Assembly: GCA_013399875.1 (NCBI GenBank)
Contig: VXAZ01006807.1
Location: forward strand, 1,178,001 to 1,242,000
DNA from: Gymnorhina tibicen
Lineage: Eukaryota > Chordata > Aves > Passeriformes > Artamidae
DNA length: 64,000 nt
Direction of reading: 5' to 3'
The number at the start of each line of letters is the position of its first letter. Within the stretch, counting starts at the first letter, position 1. The position numbers and the translations under genes are program-made. Shown here piece by piece: positions 36,401 through 48,787 of this stretch. A model generated the notes under the pieces. It did no database searches, had not been told where the DNA came from, and worked only from the letters and a program-made list of their open reading frames with translations.

Positions 36401-39400
36401 ACAAAGTGCATGTGATTAAATATCTTCACAGAAATTACCTAAGAACACATCCTTTCAACCCAAATCAACCAGAAACATGTTTTCTCAGGCTGCCCCACCA
36501 ATTTATCTTCACCTTGGTGTTGGCAGGCAACTTTTAGGCAGCTGTCTCTTTCCATACCCAAGCCCCTTTCTCTCTCGCTGAGCTCTCCAAGCCCCTCATT
36601 GCCTTGCATCCACCCACTATGCCAGGAGTGGCAGTAACAGTCCATGGGGAACGCTCACACAGGAGATTTAACCAGAAAGAAGGCCATTTTGTACAACCTG
36701 TGAGGAAGGTCAGATTAATGGAAAGAGCCAGGAAATTCCCACCTGCTTCAGCAGGACCTCTATAATGCTTCTATTCACATGTTTGTACTGGGATATGCGG
36801 AATTCTACTGGAAAAGCTACACAGATTTCATCCATGACCACACAGACACTAGAATGACAAATAATCTATTTCCTTTGTTCAACTCAAAGAGCTAAGGTTA
36901 TGTTCAGGGCTGAGACTCTGTTGATTGGAGTTGTATGGTTGTTGGTTTTCTTTTGGTCATAGTCCTTAAAAATAAAACCCTTAAAGCTTAACAATAGCAA
37001 AAGAGCCCAGACCATGCATGTGTTTGGCACATCACGTTTAATTGCATTTCTGAGCTAACACGGGCACATTGTTTAAACTTCAAGTATTGGAATTGTCACA
37101 TTGTAAAATTTCATTGAAGTTCCACTTCTCTGCCTGAAGTGCCATAATGTTACCCAAGTGGGGAAAAGGGTTCTTCTGAGATTGATTTTTCAGACACCGT
37201 AGTTCTGTTCAATTGAATTCACTCAAGTAGTGGTTAACATAAACACTGTGGAGAGTATGACATGTCAAATTAGCAGCTTTGCAAATCTCCTGTTAATTGT
37301 CAGCCTAATTAAAAAATTGCTAATTATAATGTTTATAACTTCAAATAACTGCTCAGCTATAAAGCATTGGCTGTCAGGTGTAAACAGGGGGACTGAAGGA
37401 AAAAAATCAATCGACATCTGTTAATTTATCAGAGGCAGCACACTAAATTGAAAAATGGATTGCCTAATGCACTGTAAATCTGCATTACGATAAAAGACCA
37501 ATTCATTTCAACACCTGTTTAATAAATGATAATGGCCATCTTTAGTGGCTAGCCCTAGGGTTTCTTCTGCCAATCAGACTCAGAATCCTACCTTTACTAG
37601 CATCCGACAAGAAACTGATTGAACCATGTTAAGATGTATGTAATATCTCCTCCCTTCTTTATGATGATTAAAATGAAGAGTCTTTACAGAAAATTTTTGT
37701 TTAAAAATTTCCTGGATTTTCTCATTCCATAAAGGCCAAACCTGCCTCATCCTTCTAAGGTTATTTTAGACAGACTTAAATGCACTGATCAACTAGAAGA
37801 AAAATCAAGTGCCGGGTCCAATTATTCCCATCTATTGACTTCCTTTAATAAGAGCTATAGAGGTGCAAGTCAGTACTTTTGTATTTTTTCCTTAAATATT
37901 TACACTGATCAGACACACTATGAACTTCTGTAGCTTACAGGCTAGGAAATATTACTGACAAACATCAGTGTTTCCACACTGCCATCTTCCAAAACACCAT
38001 TTAGCTTAAAGAGCTGCAAAGCTTTAGAGTGTGGCTGCTCAATTCCTCAAAGTCAGATGGCATTAAAGGTTGTATTTTTACATTTGTGTATTTTTCAGGG
38101 AACTGCAGACTACTTCTAATGGCTAACAACAGCTCATTTTTTTGGGATAAGCAGGGGAATATAAGTAGCTGGTTGTCATTTCCTCTGTGAAAACCTGGAT
38201 TGCTCTCAACAAAGTTTGGATGGAGAAGATACATGTCTCAGGAAAGGACTCAGCTTCTCCAGAGTTTGAGAAATACATCCTCTGAGCATCCTGCTGCTGT
38301 TTGCAGGATCCTCAGATATAAAATATAAGTTGCTGCCTCTTGGCTAACTAATACTCTTTCCTGTTCATCTCCACAAAGACATGCTTTGCACCTGTGTGCC
38401 TTTCCTGAACTCAGGAACTCCCCTGAAACCAATGTCCTTGGCAGTGGGGCTGCAGTTGCTATCTCTCCCCCAGACATGTGTCATGACGTTCTGCTAATGG
38501 TTCTCATTTCTGGTGACATCTTTAGCATGGAACACTGCTTCCCTTTCCCATTTAAGCACATTTTGAGGGATTAGGCAGCTTCTGTATTATATGATAAAAT
38601 TCATCAGTAGGTCTCTTCTGTGTTTCTGAGACTGCAAAGCTCTCATAGCATATTATCAAGTTGCATCTCAGTTAAAATTTAAGACGGTTTTTAAATTGCT
38701 GGTTGTGATGAAAGGGTTAGGTATAACTGAAGATGAAATTCCATCACTGTAACCAGGTTTTGCTTTCTGAAATTCTTACTCCCCTTTCCACTCCAAGATT
38801 AAAACATGTTTTCATTTCCCTTTAAGTTTTATAATGCATTTTTTATCATTTTACATTTATGACTTCATCTAAGAGCTTCAGACAGTGTTAGGACCAGTAC
38901 AAAGACAAAAAAAAGGCTAGTCCTTTACCCACGCAGGTCATGGTGAAATCAGGGTAGATTGAAGGGGAGAGGGGCAAAAGGAAAAATTATTCAAAACCGA
39001 AGTCTACAACCAAACCAAAGATGAGTGTAGATCAGATCCTGACTTACATGTCTATACATCAGATTATGCTGTCCATTTCAAAACTCAGCATATTTTCACA
39101 AATATTGTATTATGGCAATGATTGTGGTAGTTATGCTTTTCCTCAAGAAGAGACTCCTCCACATAAAATAAAATGCAAACTCAAAGGCTTTACACTACAG
39201 AGAAGGGGAGAGTTGGTACAGAAGGAGGATGCCCACAGAAACTGCTGCTTCATAACACACACACATTCAAAGCTTGTTGTCATGAATCTCAGGCTGGAAA
39301 GAGGTGTCCAGGCATTGTTTTAAAAGTTCAGTGTGCTGTACCTGTAACCCTATTGTAAATAGGAAGCAGTTGTGACCTGTATTCCATATATTTCGTGCTT

Positions 39401-39834
39401 AGAGTTCAGCTATAATTTTTACTTCAGTTTCTTCATGTAAAAGTGAAGTACAAAATTTGGTTATTTATAGAATCAGCATTAGTAATTGCTAACTGTGCAA
39501 GCAATAAACATAAATACATAATAATAACCTTATCCACTCTAGAATAAGCAAAACCATTTTTTCATGTCTTAAGTTTCCATTTTAAACCATGCACTATACA
39601 CATATCCTGTCAGAAACTTCTTTTATTAACCTGTATGGATGCAGCTGTTTTCCTAAGTCAATTATTGACTTAGTTTTCAAAATTTCTAAGGAAAGTTATT
39701 TTGGAAGATTTCGCTTTTTAGAAAAGATGGTTACCACAATAACACATGAATTTTTACAGCCCCACATGCCTTAAAAACCCCTTTCTTGTGCCTGGCAGCT
39801 TTTCATTACTCTTTCTGCCTTCACCTCTTAACCC
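33421..39834. other. Unique AT-rich non-coding DNA
   Basis: About 6.4 kb without a recognisable gene or transposon. It includes the longest open frame of the window (180 codons, minus strand, 35785-36327), whose Ser/Phe/Leu-rich product has no recognisable motif and which I regard as chance. Pyrimidine-rich runs occur around 34.78-34.98 kb. Two parts, 34220-34600 and 37020-37560, look like possible regulatory DNA because of dense homeodomain-type TAATTA cores and the absence of repeats. Confidence 0.5.
37020..37560. promoter_or_regulatory. Candidate conserved non-coding element (inference)
   Basis: The stretch is free of recognised repeats and carries many AATTA/TAAT homeodomain cores, including CCTAATTAAAAAATTGCTAA at about 37302-37323, TGTTAATTGTCAG and TTGCTAATTATAATG. 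It also has E-box-like CACCTG (near 37512) and CAGGTG (37376) motifs. This is the look of many developmental enhancers in gene deserts, but AT-rich DNA gives TAAT cores by chance. Conservation cannot be judged from one sequence. Confidence 0.2.
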
Positions 39835-39854
39835 GCCGTGTGGGGGTTAAGAGG
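39824..39854. repeat. Perfect 11-bp inverted repeat across the 5' edge of the LTR
   Basis: CCTCTTAACCC at 39824-39834 and GGGTTAAGAGG at 39844-39854 are exact reverse complements around a 9-base loop, GCCGTGTGG. The left arm lies in flanking DNA and the right arm in the LTR, so the palindrome was either present by chance at the insertion or arose afterwards. Confidence 0.85.
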
Positions 39855-40123
39855 AGAAGTTTTGGCTGGGGTAGAGGTAATTTTGTTACAGGGACTGATA
39901 TGGGGCTGTGTTTTGGACTTGTGCTGAACATGGGTTGATAAAATAGAAATGTTTTTGTTATTGCTGAGCAGGGCTCACACAGAGCCAAGGCCTTTTCTGC
40001 TTTTCATACAGCCACAGTGGCCAGGAGGCTCTGGGTGCCTGGGAGATGGGGAGGAAACAGAGCCAGGACAGGTGACCCCAACTGACCAAAGGGATATTCC
40101 AGACCATATGGCATCCTGCTCAG

Positions 40124-40132
40124 TATATAAAG
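40124..40132 (+). promoter_or_regulatory. TATA box of the plus-strand LTR
   Basis: TATATAAAG lies 290 bases from the LTR start and about 180 bases before the polyadenylation signal, the normal U3/R position. The LTR promoter could still be active as a regulatory element, but nothing in the sequence shows that it is. Confidence 0.75.
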
Positions 40133-40308
40133 TCAGGGGAAGAAGGAGGAAGGGGGGACATTTGGAGTGATGGGGTTTGTCTTCCCCAGTCACCGTTATG
40201 TGTGATGGGGCCCTGCTCTGCTGGAGATGGCTGAACACCTGCCTGCTATGGGAAGCACTGAATGAGTTCCTTGTTTTGCTTTGCTTGGGTGTGACTTTTG
40301 CTTTCCCT

Positions 40309-40314
40309 ATTAAA
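40309..40314 (+). terminator. Polyadenylation signal ATTAAA of the plus-strand LTR
   Basis: ATTAAA within TTCCCTATTAAACTGTCC. This is the expected R-region signal of this LTR type, about 110 bases before the LTR end. Confidence 0.7.
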
Positions 40315-43300
40315 CTGTCCTTATCTCAACCCATGAGTTTTCCAGCTTTTACCCTCCTGATTCTCTCCTCGATCCTGCTGGAGTGGGAGTGAGCGAGCGG
40401 CTGCTGGCTGGGGTTAAACCACGACAACCCAGAAGTAAAATATTATTCTTTCCCCACTGCATACAAATGTTAGGTCTTTGGCACACCTAAACACACACCT
40501 TTTAAGGCAAACCCATTAAAATTAATGTAACAGCATGTACATCCATCTGGTGTACATAAGTCAGCCAGAAGCGAGTCCTTTGATGGATTTAGTCTGCTTT
40601 GTACATCTTATGAATTCAAATAGTTAAAAATGTTGCGACCTTTATGCCCAGTATTGTGCATAATTTTCAAGATGATAGAAATGCAAGTTATCTATTTTTC
40701 TGAATTTATATTTGAAGCATAGCCTAGCAAGCAAACTTGAAAACCATTTTTGTAAATTACTGTTTTAATCCATTAAAAAATGAAGGAGAATTTAATTTGA
40801 TATCACAGATGACACTGTTATGATCTAAACATCCACAATAAATAGCCCCCAAAAATTACACTAAAAGCACAAACAACGGAAGACCAAGGTAATATCTAAT
40901 TTATTTCCTGGCTTAAATAAACTAAACTCTGATGCCTGAAATGAAATCACTGAATGAGTTGTGTAGCTGCTTTTTAAAAAAAATTATAGCGAAATGTGTC
41001 TTAAGTTTTACCCAGAATGTCTATATTGTAAGGTAGCAGCAGCACAGTCATATACTTTAGGAAACATATTAATTGGACAATGAAGACCAAGTAATTTTTT
41101 TACCTACAGTGATAAACAGCAAATTGGTTCCAGAGCTAAATTTCAAAGAAAATATTACAAGTTTTGTAGGATATCTGACACCCAAATCATCCCTCAGAAT
41201 AATAACAAGAAATAATCATTCCGGGCCCATTAGACAAATAAGAAACAGGATGCAGGTCACACTATATGAATAATGCTATGCTATGTTTTAACCATTTTTG
41301 CAGATGGTAATCATGATTTTGGAAACTTTGGCTCATTTAGGAAATAAAATGAATAATACTCTACCAATAAAGATTCAGAGAGGAAAGTGATTTAGTTTTC
41401 AGTAGGACCTAAAAGGATAACTTATCATGATATTTTCATTTAACTTTAACTGGGAAGAAAATAAAGCTTGGAAAAATACCCAATACAGTAGACATTTTAC
41501 TGTAAAAATTCAAAATACAGTTTTGTATGAAACAAGGGACAGTATTGATGAAGGCAGACCACTACATAATAGGATTGAACAAAAATAAGGTTATTAAATA
41601 TTTAAAAAATGGAAGAAAAAGATCATGTTTAGATTTTTAACTGGTAAGATCAGTGCATCTTTCCTGACTGATCAGTATCTCTGATAATATATAATGTCCC
41701 TAATAGCTGCATCTCTCAGTTTTTCTCTTTTTTGGCTTTTTTATTTATTTATCTAAACATTGTCCTCATAACTCTTAAAGATGTAACAGGAGTTTCTCTG
41801 TCATTGTGACATACAATCAACCTTTTTCTTAATGTGCCAAGGCCCTCTGGTAGAATCTTTTATTTTAATATATATATCATATATCTACTAAAACAGCATA
41901 TAGATAATATAAACATGTCTCTCTATACACGTATGCATATTGCTGTAAGGATTATTATTATTGTTCCACATATAAGAATATATGTGCATACGTAAATATA
42001 GTTAATTGCATCATGATAATTTAGTCTGTTATTGATAAAAAAATCAAATGTGAAGAGGCACATTTATTCTTATAACTTTTTTTTTTTCATCTTAATGTTA
42101 AAGGAGTGTTGAATACATCAGCTAGAGACATTATCCTGTTAGTCACCACATTTAGATAATTCGTTTGCAATATCCAATTATCCACTATGTTAATGCCACA
42201 CATCTGTGTGCAAACCCTGCCAATGAGATCACATTCACATTCAAAAACACACTAGACTCATACTACTGCAAAATAAATCCCCATCAATCCATTCAGTATT
42301 TTCAGTCACTTGGTCTTTATACAGGAAAAGAAGAGTACAAACATCACAAAGTAAGGCTTATTCACTTGAAGCATAAAATAAAACCCCCTGCAATTATTTT
42401 TTGCCAATTTCCTGAATCCTCTGCACAGAAAGCAGAATTAAACATTTTGTATTCATTCTGCACCTTCCTATTTGATCTGTACAAAACCTGAAGGTTAGAA
42501 CTTTAAAAGACGAATGTTACTAACCTGTGTACATCATCATTTAGAGGTCAAAATAATGTTCAAAAATAAACTGGAAAAAGCAGAAGTGAGGAGCAAATGG
42601 GGAAAGATAAAATCTTTCTGTTGTTAGTCTGTTAATGATAAGAGAAAGAAGTGATTTCTTTGAGAACATTATAAAATAAAAAGAGCAGACATTACAGTAA
42701 TTCTTACATAACTGAATAGTCATACTTGATAAATTTCCTCATTTTGCAATCAATTGCATGCTTAACTTTAAGCAGGTACTTTGCACATCAGTTTCACTGA
42801 AATTAAAGTGAAAGTAGCAGTGAATTTAAAGGGACTAGAAAAAAGCATGAAATCAGACATTTGTGTTTGATCGTATGCATCCAAGGAGTAAAATACTATC
42901 TTGAATTTTGGACTGGGGATAAGAATCAAGTAATAGACTGAAATGGAAAGCTAAGAAAAAGGCTCCCAGTGAAGCAGTGAGGGTCAGTAAACATAAAATA
43001 CCAAATAAATCAGAAAATATGAACAAAGAACACAGGAGAGAGACAAGCAGAATATAGATACAGGAAGTTTCAGTGAAGTACAGCTGAGGCACTGCTTGCC
43101 TAGATAGGCAAAGGGGGAGCAGTCTGTATGTCCTGTTGCAGGTCACACCACCAATGTTACGCAGCCTGATGAGTTCTCAAGCCATTCCACAATACACCTG
43201 ACAGGGCCTTCCCAGGGTTTCAGCGTCAGCATCTTAGAATTAGGACATGTAATAAACCTTGCTCTTAGCCATCCACTTTATTCTATCAACCTCAAACCAC

Positions 43301-45692
43301 CTGAAGTCACAAGACAGGGCAGTAGTGAACACAATCTCAATCACTTCAAGTGCTGCCAAGACCATGAAGGCTGATATACCTCACCAGATGTTTGCTGGTT
43401 GGAGCTCACAGCTTGTCTATAGTGAACTAAATGCACATATTTGAGTATATAACAACTAGCACGGCTACCTGAGGTCTCCGTTCCCTCGTCATGGAGTTTT
43501 CTAGTTCATGTCTTCTCCTCCACCCAAATACAAAAGAGATGATGTGCTGGAGCCCACAAGATTCTATGCAGAACTGTGCTCAGTTCAATGACTGATTTAG
43601 TAGATAAGTCAGAGGAAAAAAATATCCACAATGGTTTTTTGTGTGTCCTCTCTACAGCAAGGAATATTACTGCTTTTTTAAAAAAATCTGTTTGCTGAAG
43701 AAAGGACACAACCATGAATACAGTAAAATATGTAACCCAGTATAGGAAGAAAAGTTTAGTACAAATCTAGGTTCTTCTGAAAAACAAGAAAATGTAGCCA
43801 AAACAATATATTGATTTTTTTTTTCCAGGAGAGTAGTCATTCAAAATAATCCATTCAGCTATTTTCGAATTCCTTTCCTTCTCCTTCTTTGCTCATCCTT
43901 TACCTTTTTCCCCCACCTACCTCAAAGAATTATCGTAGATTGGTAAGTATTTTGGAGTGTTCAACCCACATTTCTGCATAACTTATTTATTTAATTACCT
44001 TTTGATCAGATCCCTTTGCAGATCCCTGATAAGAAAGAGGTAACTGTTTATCAAAGCAGGATGCTCTCCATCATGAAGGACATAGGAAGCTGCTTGCCTG
44101 ACTTTTTAGAGGCGCATTCAGTCTGGTCTCACAAAGCATTTTCAAGAAACCCAAGGACTTCAACAAAAATAGTCACAAAAATTCATTTTCATGTCCTGTG
44201 GAATGCCATGTACTAACTAAAAGTCAATTTTACTAGTGTTTACTGTATATATCCCGATATCAGAGGAGTGCTGGCTTATGACTGTTGAGATTAGGAAAGG
44301 TAAAGGGCAAAATTATTTGGCAAATCAGCACAGATCCTCTGCCACCATTACTCCCAGTGAAATCAAGGGTTGCTTTTCCCATCACATAAACATATTCACA
44401 GACATCGAATCCCCCAAAGCTGCTTCTCTGAAGTCCTGAAGTCCACATACATTGTTTTCACCCAAGAGCAGAACAAACTCTACAGTATGGGAAATGTAGA
44501 AGAAAAAAATCAACAACTTAAGAAGTGAGGACAGACATCATTGTCTTGCAAGTATCAACAAAAACTTGGACATGGGGAAAGCGATGAGGGATAATTCATA
44601 GGCACAAACACATCTCTTTCCAAGTAAAAAGAAATGTTATCTGAGCTCAGCCTCTGTGTACCTGACTGAAAATGCTGTGAATGGAAGCTGTGTAAAACTG
44701 AAGGGGTTTGATATGCAGGGAGAACCAGGTAGTTTTGAACACTGTGAGCTTTAAATAACCTACAACCAGGTGTATCAGTGAAATAGTCACACTTTTCACA
44801 TTTAGGTAAAGGCATCCAGTTTGTTCTGACTGCCATAAGAAACAACAGCATCTCCATCACATGGCTCGCAACCTGCTTCCTCAAATCCCACGAGGTGAGC
44901 TGCTGTGGGTTAAGGGGTGAATAATCATGTGGGCCATTGAGCAACAACGCAAAAAAAGGAGTCGTGCAAAGGAGGTTACTGCTTAAAGATAATTACAGAA
45001 TTATAAAATGCAAGTTCCAGATGGAAATTGCCGTAACCGTTATTTTACTGATGCTTTCAGAGTACACTCAGAGGAATCAGAGCATTGACATGACAGGCTG
45101 GAAGGCTTCTTATTATGCAAAAGGTCAAAGTTTCCCTTAGATTATGTCTACTCTGTGAGTCATTGACTTTTATAGACTGAGGTGTTTAGAAAAAAGTCTC
45201 ATGAAATTTATGGCAGCATAATGTTCTGGTTATAGTCTGTAACCTTATTTTAAAAGAAAATATAGCTCATTAAGTATAATATTCAGACTATATCATATAT
45301 TATTGTTTTTCATTTAAATGGTACCATAAATGTGCACTGGGCTTTAGAGCCTGGTTTGAAAAATTGCCATGAAAAATTTATACCTTAAGGACTTGCTCCT
45401 TGAAATACCTACTCAAGTGACTAACACAACTGGAAGTCTGACAGATATCAAAGGACTTCTCATACACGTAAGGACTGACTTTAAAGCAAACATCCTACAT
45501 CTTTAGGGGTCGCTTAAGGACAGCATAGAGTGGTGAGGAAAAGGTTTTTTATTTTGGCTGTGTTTTTCCTTGTTGCTGCCTTTGGACGTGTAGGTTACAT
45601 GATCCTGCCTTTCCAGCTTTCTGCTCTTAAACCCTTCTTGTCCCACTCATTAATTTCTCCTCTAAGGATCATACTCTGAAGATCTTATCTCT

Positions 45693-45719
45693 ATTTTCTT
45701 CATATCATTTTCTTCATAT
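45693..45719 (+). repeat. Two-copy tandem repeat ATTTTCTTCATAT
   Basis: ATTTTCTTCATAT occurs at 45693-45705 and again at 45707-45719 with a single C between. It is a small recent duplication in a pyrimidine-rich region. Confidence 0.8.
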
Positions 45720-46060
45720 TCTTTCATGGTTTAGTCTGTTTCTTTATATATCCTACATCCTCATTTGTGAGCTCATTTCATCTATACAACTCAGGTTCTC
45801 ATTTTACCTCTCTGAAATCTCCACCTGAAGGTCTCACTGCTTAAACTTGGCATGCTTGGCCTGAAAATCTTCTGAAATCTTCTGAATACAAAGAAAATTT
45901 CATAAGAAATAACCATTAACCATATAGTGAATATTTTCACCGCACAGCACAGAAAAAGAAGTTTGGTTTTATGACTAAAGCTGAACACAATCAAAAAATA
46001 AGATTATGAAATAAAATTTTCTTATCTGACACTTAACACATCGTTTTAAAAAAAAAAAAA

Positions 46061-46157
46061 AGTTTTCCACATGTCTGAGGCTGAGTCTGTACACTCCAGG
46101 GCAGATTTAAGGGATTCTAAGTGTGCATCAGACTCAGCCTCAGACATGTGAAAAACT
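46061..46157. repeat. 97-nt hairpin with 29-bp near-perfect stem
   Basis: The left arm 46061-46089 and the right arm 46129-46157 are reverse complements over 29 positions with a single C/A mismatch (46067 against 46151). The core ACATGTCTGAGGCTGAGTC is matched exactly. After a small asymmetric bulge, ACACT at 46091-46095 pairs with AGTGT at 46120-46124, leaving a 24-base loop. The octamer AGTTTTCC is present at 46061-46068 and again at 46161-46168, exactly 100 bases apart. A 14-A run precedes the left arm. The transcript would fold into a strong hairpin of pre-miRNA size. It could instead be a template-switch inverted duplication or a tiny foldback transposon remnant. Confidence 0.9.
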
Positions 46158-48740
46158 TACAGTTTTCCTATAAGTGCAAATCATTTGGCTGGATTTTTAC
46201 AACTAATTTTTTTTTTGTATTAAAGTGCTAAAGTTTAAGTACATTTGTTCAAATGAGCCTTGACAGTTATTCTGGGTAACTTAATGTACTGAAAATTAAA
46301 TTATTTGAAATCATGTGTGGTTGCAGTTAGGACACATTCTCCTTTCTCCCCCCTGCCCCCCCTTTTCTTTTAATAAGCAAAGAATATATTACTTTGGAAC
46401 TGGAAGCAGGAAAAGAGAAGTCAAACTAAATTAAACTTTTTTAGGAGAGTGAACACAGCCTATATCTTATTGGTCTTAGAATAACTCTAATGCCAGAGTA
46501 GCTTTTCGTTCATATTTAATGTGCTGCTGATAGCAGAGAGCTAAGGAAGTAATTTGACACATTTTTTCTTTATTCTTACTTTTAAAGCTCAACAAACAAT
46601 TATACATTTGCATAATTCAATTACAGTTTTTAAAAAAACATCTGCTCGGCAAGACACTCACCTGCCCCTTAAAACTAAAACATTACGTGCCAAGCAACTC
46701 CAATCCCCACTGATTAACAATAGCATATTCCAAATTTATAGGGTCTATTACAAGCCATCTGAAGAGCAGCCACTGTGCCAAATCTCCCTCACTCTCTCTC
46801 CAGGGAATCCTTTCTCAGATGCTCTTTTCACATCAAGTAAACAACACTTTATGTCTTTTGCACAGATAGCAGATAATTACCATATGGTTAAAAACATGCT
46901 TGCTTCATTCACTTTCCCACTGTAAACTTCCTTCATTATGACAGCTAAGGAGCATCTAGGGAGGTAAACTCTATAATTTAGCCTTCCATAGGCTTAGTGG
47001 TTTAAAAGGTCAGTGTCTATTACAATAAAGTTAGCAGCAAGTGTAAGCGACTTTGCAGGAAATAATTTTTTATTCCAGCAGGACCAAAGAGAGTAACTGG
47101 TGCAGGAATGAGAGTCAGTATATTTTCTTATTGCAGCCAGTGCAGTTACAAATACATGCTCAGGAACAGTGCAGCAGTGTAGAACTACTAGCAAAGATTT
47201 GGGAAGATAAGGAGCTAAAAGTGGACTCTTTGCTGGTTCCCTTGCTGGTTTCCTGCCTCACTGTTCACTGCATAGTATGGGGCTACCCCTGGGAAAAGGA
47301 AACTGGACTGAGCCTTTGCATGGTCACTACACAAGAATGTGACCCTTCAAACCCTGCCTGTCAGCACCCTGGACTTGCAGATCTCGTGCTCATAATGCAG
47401 CAGACAAGAGTTGAATCTCAAAAGGGATAAGTAAACCAGATTCCAAGAGATCTATCAGAGTCTCAGGGAGGCTCAGAAGCTGCATTCCTGTGGAACTGCT
47501 TTACAGGAAAGCTAATTATGATTTCTCCCAAGTTGAATGATCAATTTCACCAGGCTCCCTCTCTATTGTGGTTGCTTAATCTGTTCTCCACACTGAAAGG
47601 CTGGTTGGCAAATGCTTGGGAACTTTTGACCTCTCCAAGATTAATTCTTTGTGGCCTGGCTATTTACTTAGGAGTGCAGGCAACAGACAAACCCAGTGAG
47701 AGAAGGAGCTTCAAGTATGTTGCATCCTTTTGGTAAAACTTCTATTGCTTCTGTTCCACAGTTCCTGGAACTCAAAAGCCTCAAGGATGAGGAGGGGAGA
47801 AGAGGACCCTGATTCCTGTTCAATTTTATGCCCTGAGCTTTCTAAGAACCATCTTTTTACCATCATCACCAGCATTTCTTTGAAATGCAATTTCACTTTA
47901 TCTTTAAATTTTTTGCATGCTTATTATATCTTTATTATTGGTTAAGGTAAGAAAAAAGTTTTCATGTACACTTGAAGGTCTAAGTACTAAATTTTAATGA
48001 ACCTGACCTTACTAAATACCTGATCTGAGTCATTCCCACTTTATGAGAGCCTAGCATATTATATATTGCATGCATTTTATAAAGCCTAGTGAAACCGGAC
48101 AGCTGATGATTTTGAATGCTTTCATTTCAGCTATTTAGATGATCACTTCTTCACCACTTCTGTTTAGCTTCTTTTCTTTTCCTTCCTTTTCAGTTACCAT
48201 TTCATACTGTAACAAAGCAAAGAGCCTTCTAGGAAGAAACAGACAACCACATCAAGGGCTATAAAGAGATACTCAGCATCCAATATGAAGAGCCAGAAGA
48301 TTCAGAATTTGGGTTGCAACTCCCTCACAGGCTGGATGCACTCAATCTGTAGAGTGGATTCAGGCTACCCAAAAGTGCCTGGATAAATTGAAATATGTTA
48401 AATTAAACAAGAACAAAAGTGGTAGACGTGAGAAAAGAAGCCAGAGGATTAGAACAGCATAATTTATACCAGTAAGAGAGAGGTCAAGGCAGGTCAATGT
48501 CCATAATGTCAAATGCTGGGCAAGCAAAGGGGCAAAGACAGTGACAAAGTGGAGCAGTCAGAGCAGTGCAGCTGCTGCAAAGGCAAGTCCAGTGATAACA
48601 CTGACTAATAGTTACTAATGCATTTCAAAGACAGAAGTGAGAATGATGATTCACCTGTTATAGACAAATCATCCATCAGTGGAAATTGCCCTCTGCAATG
48701 AACATTCTGTCAGCATTTCATCTGCTCCTATTGCTTAGCT

Positions 48741-48787
48741 TGGGGAGGGGGGAAGAAAGAGTAAGAAAGGGGGCAAGAAAGAGCAAG
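48741..48787 (+). repeat. Polypurine tract with imperfect internal repeats
   Basis: About 47 bases are almost all A and G on the plus strand, built from imperfect copies of AAGAAAGAGTAAG and AAGAAAGAGCAAG. It is low-complexity DNA. Confidence 0.7.

Larger units (their letters stand above)
39835..40426 (+). mobile_element. Solo LTR of an avian endogenous retrovirus, plus strand
   Basis: The stretch has the sequence character of an abundant avian ERV LTR: TATGGGGCTGTGTTTTGGAC, TTGCTGAGCAGGGCTCACAC, CCAACTGACCAAAGGGATAT, then ACCATATGGCATCCTGCTCA leading to a TATA box at 40124-40132, and a polyadenylation signal ATTAAA at 40309-40314. It ends GCTGGGGTTAAACCACGACA, the familiar terminus. The 5' end GCCGTG is a near-inverted copy of the 3' CACGAC. 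The pentamer AACCC occurs at 39830-39834 and at 40426-40430, which suits a 5-bp target-site duplication; the terminal A at 40426 is then shared. No gag, pol or env sequence adjoins it, so it is a solo LTR left by recombination. It looks like the ERVL-type LTRs of songbirds, but the family name needs a library search. Confidence 0.88.
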
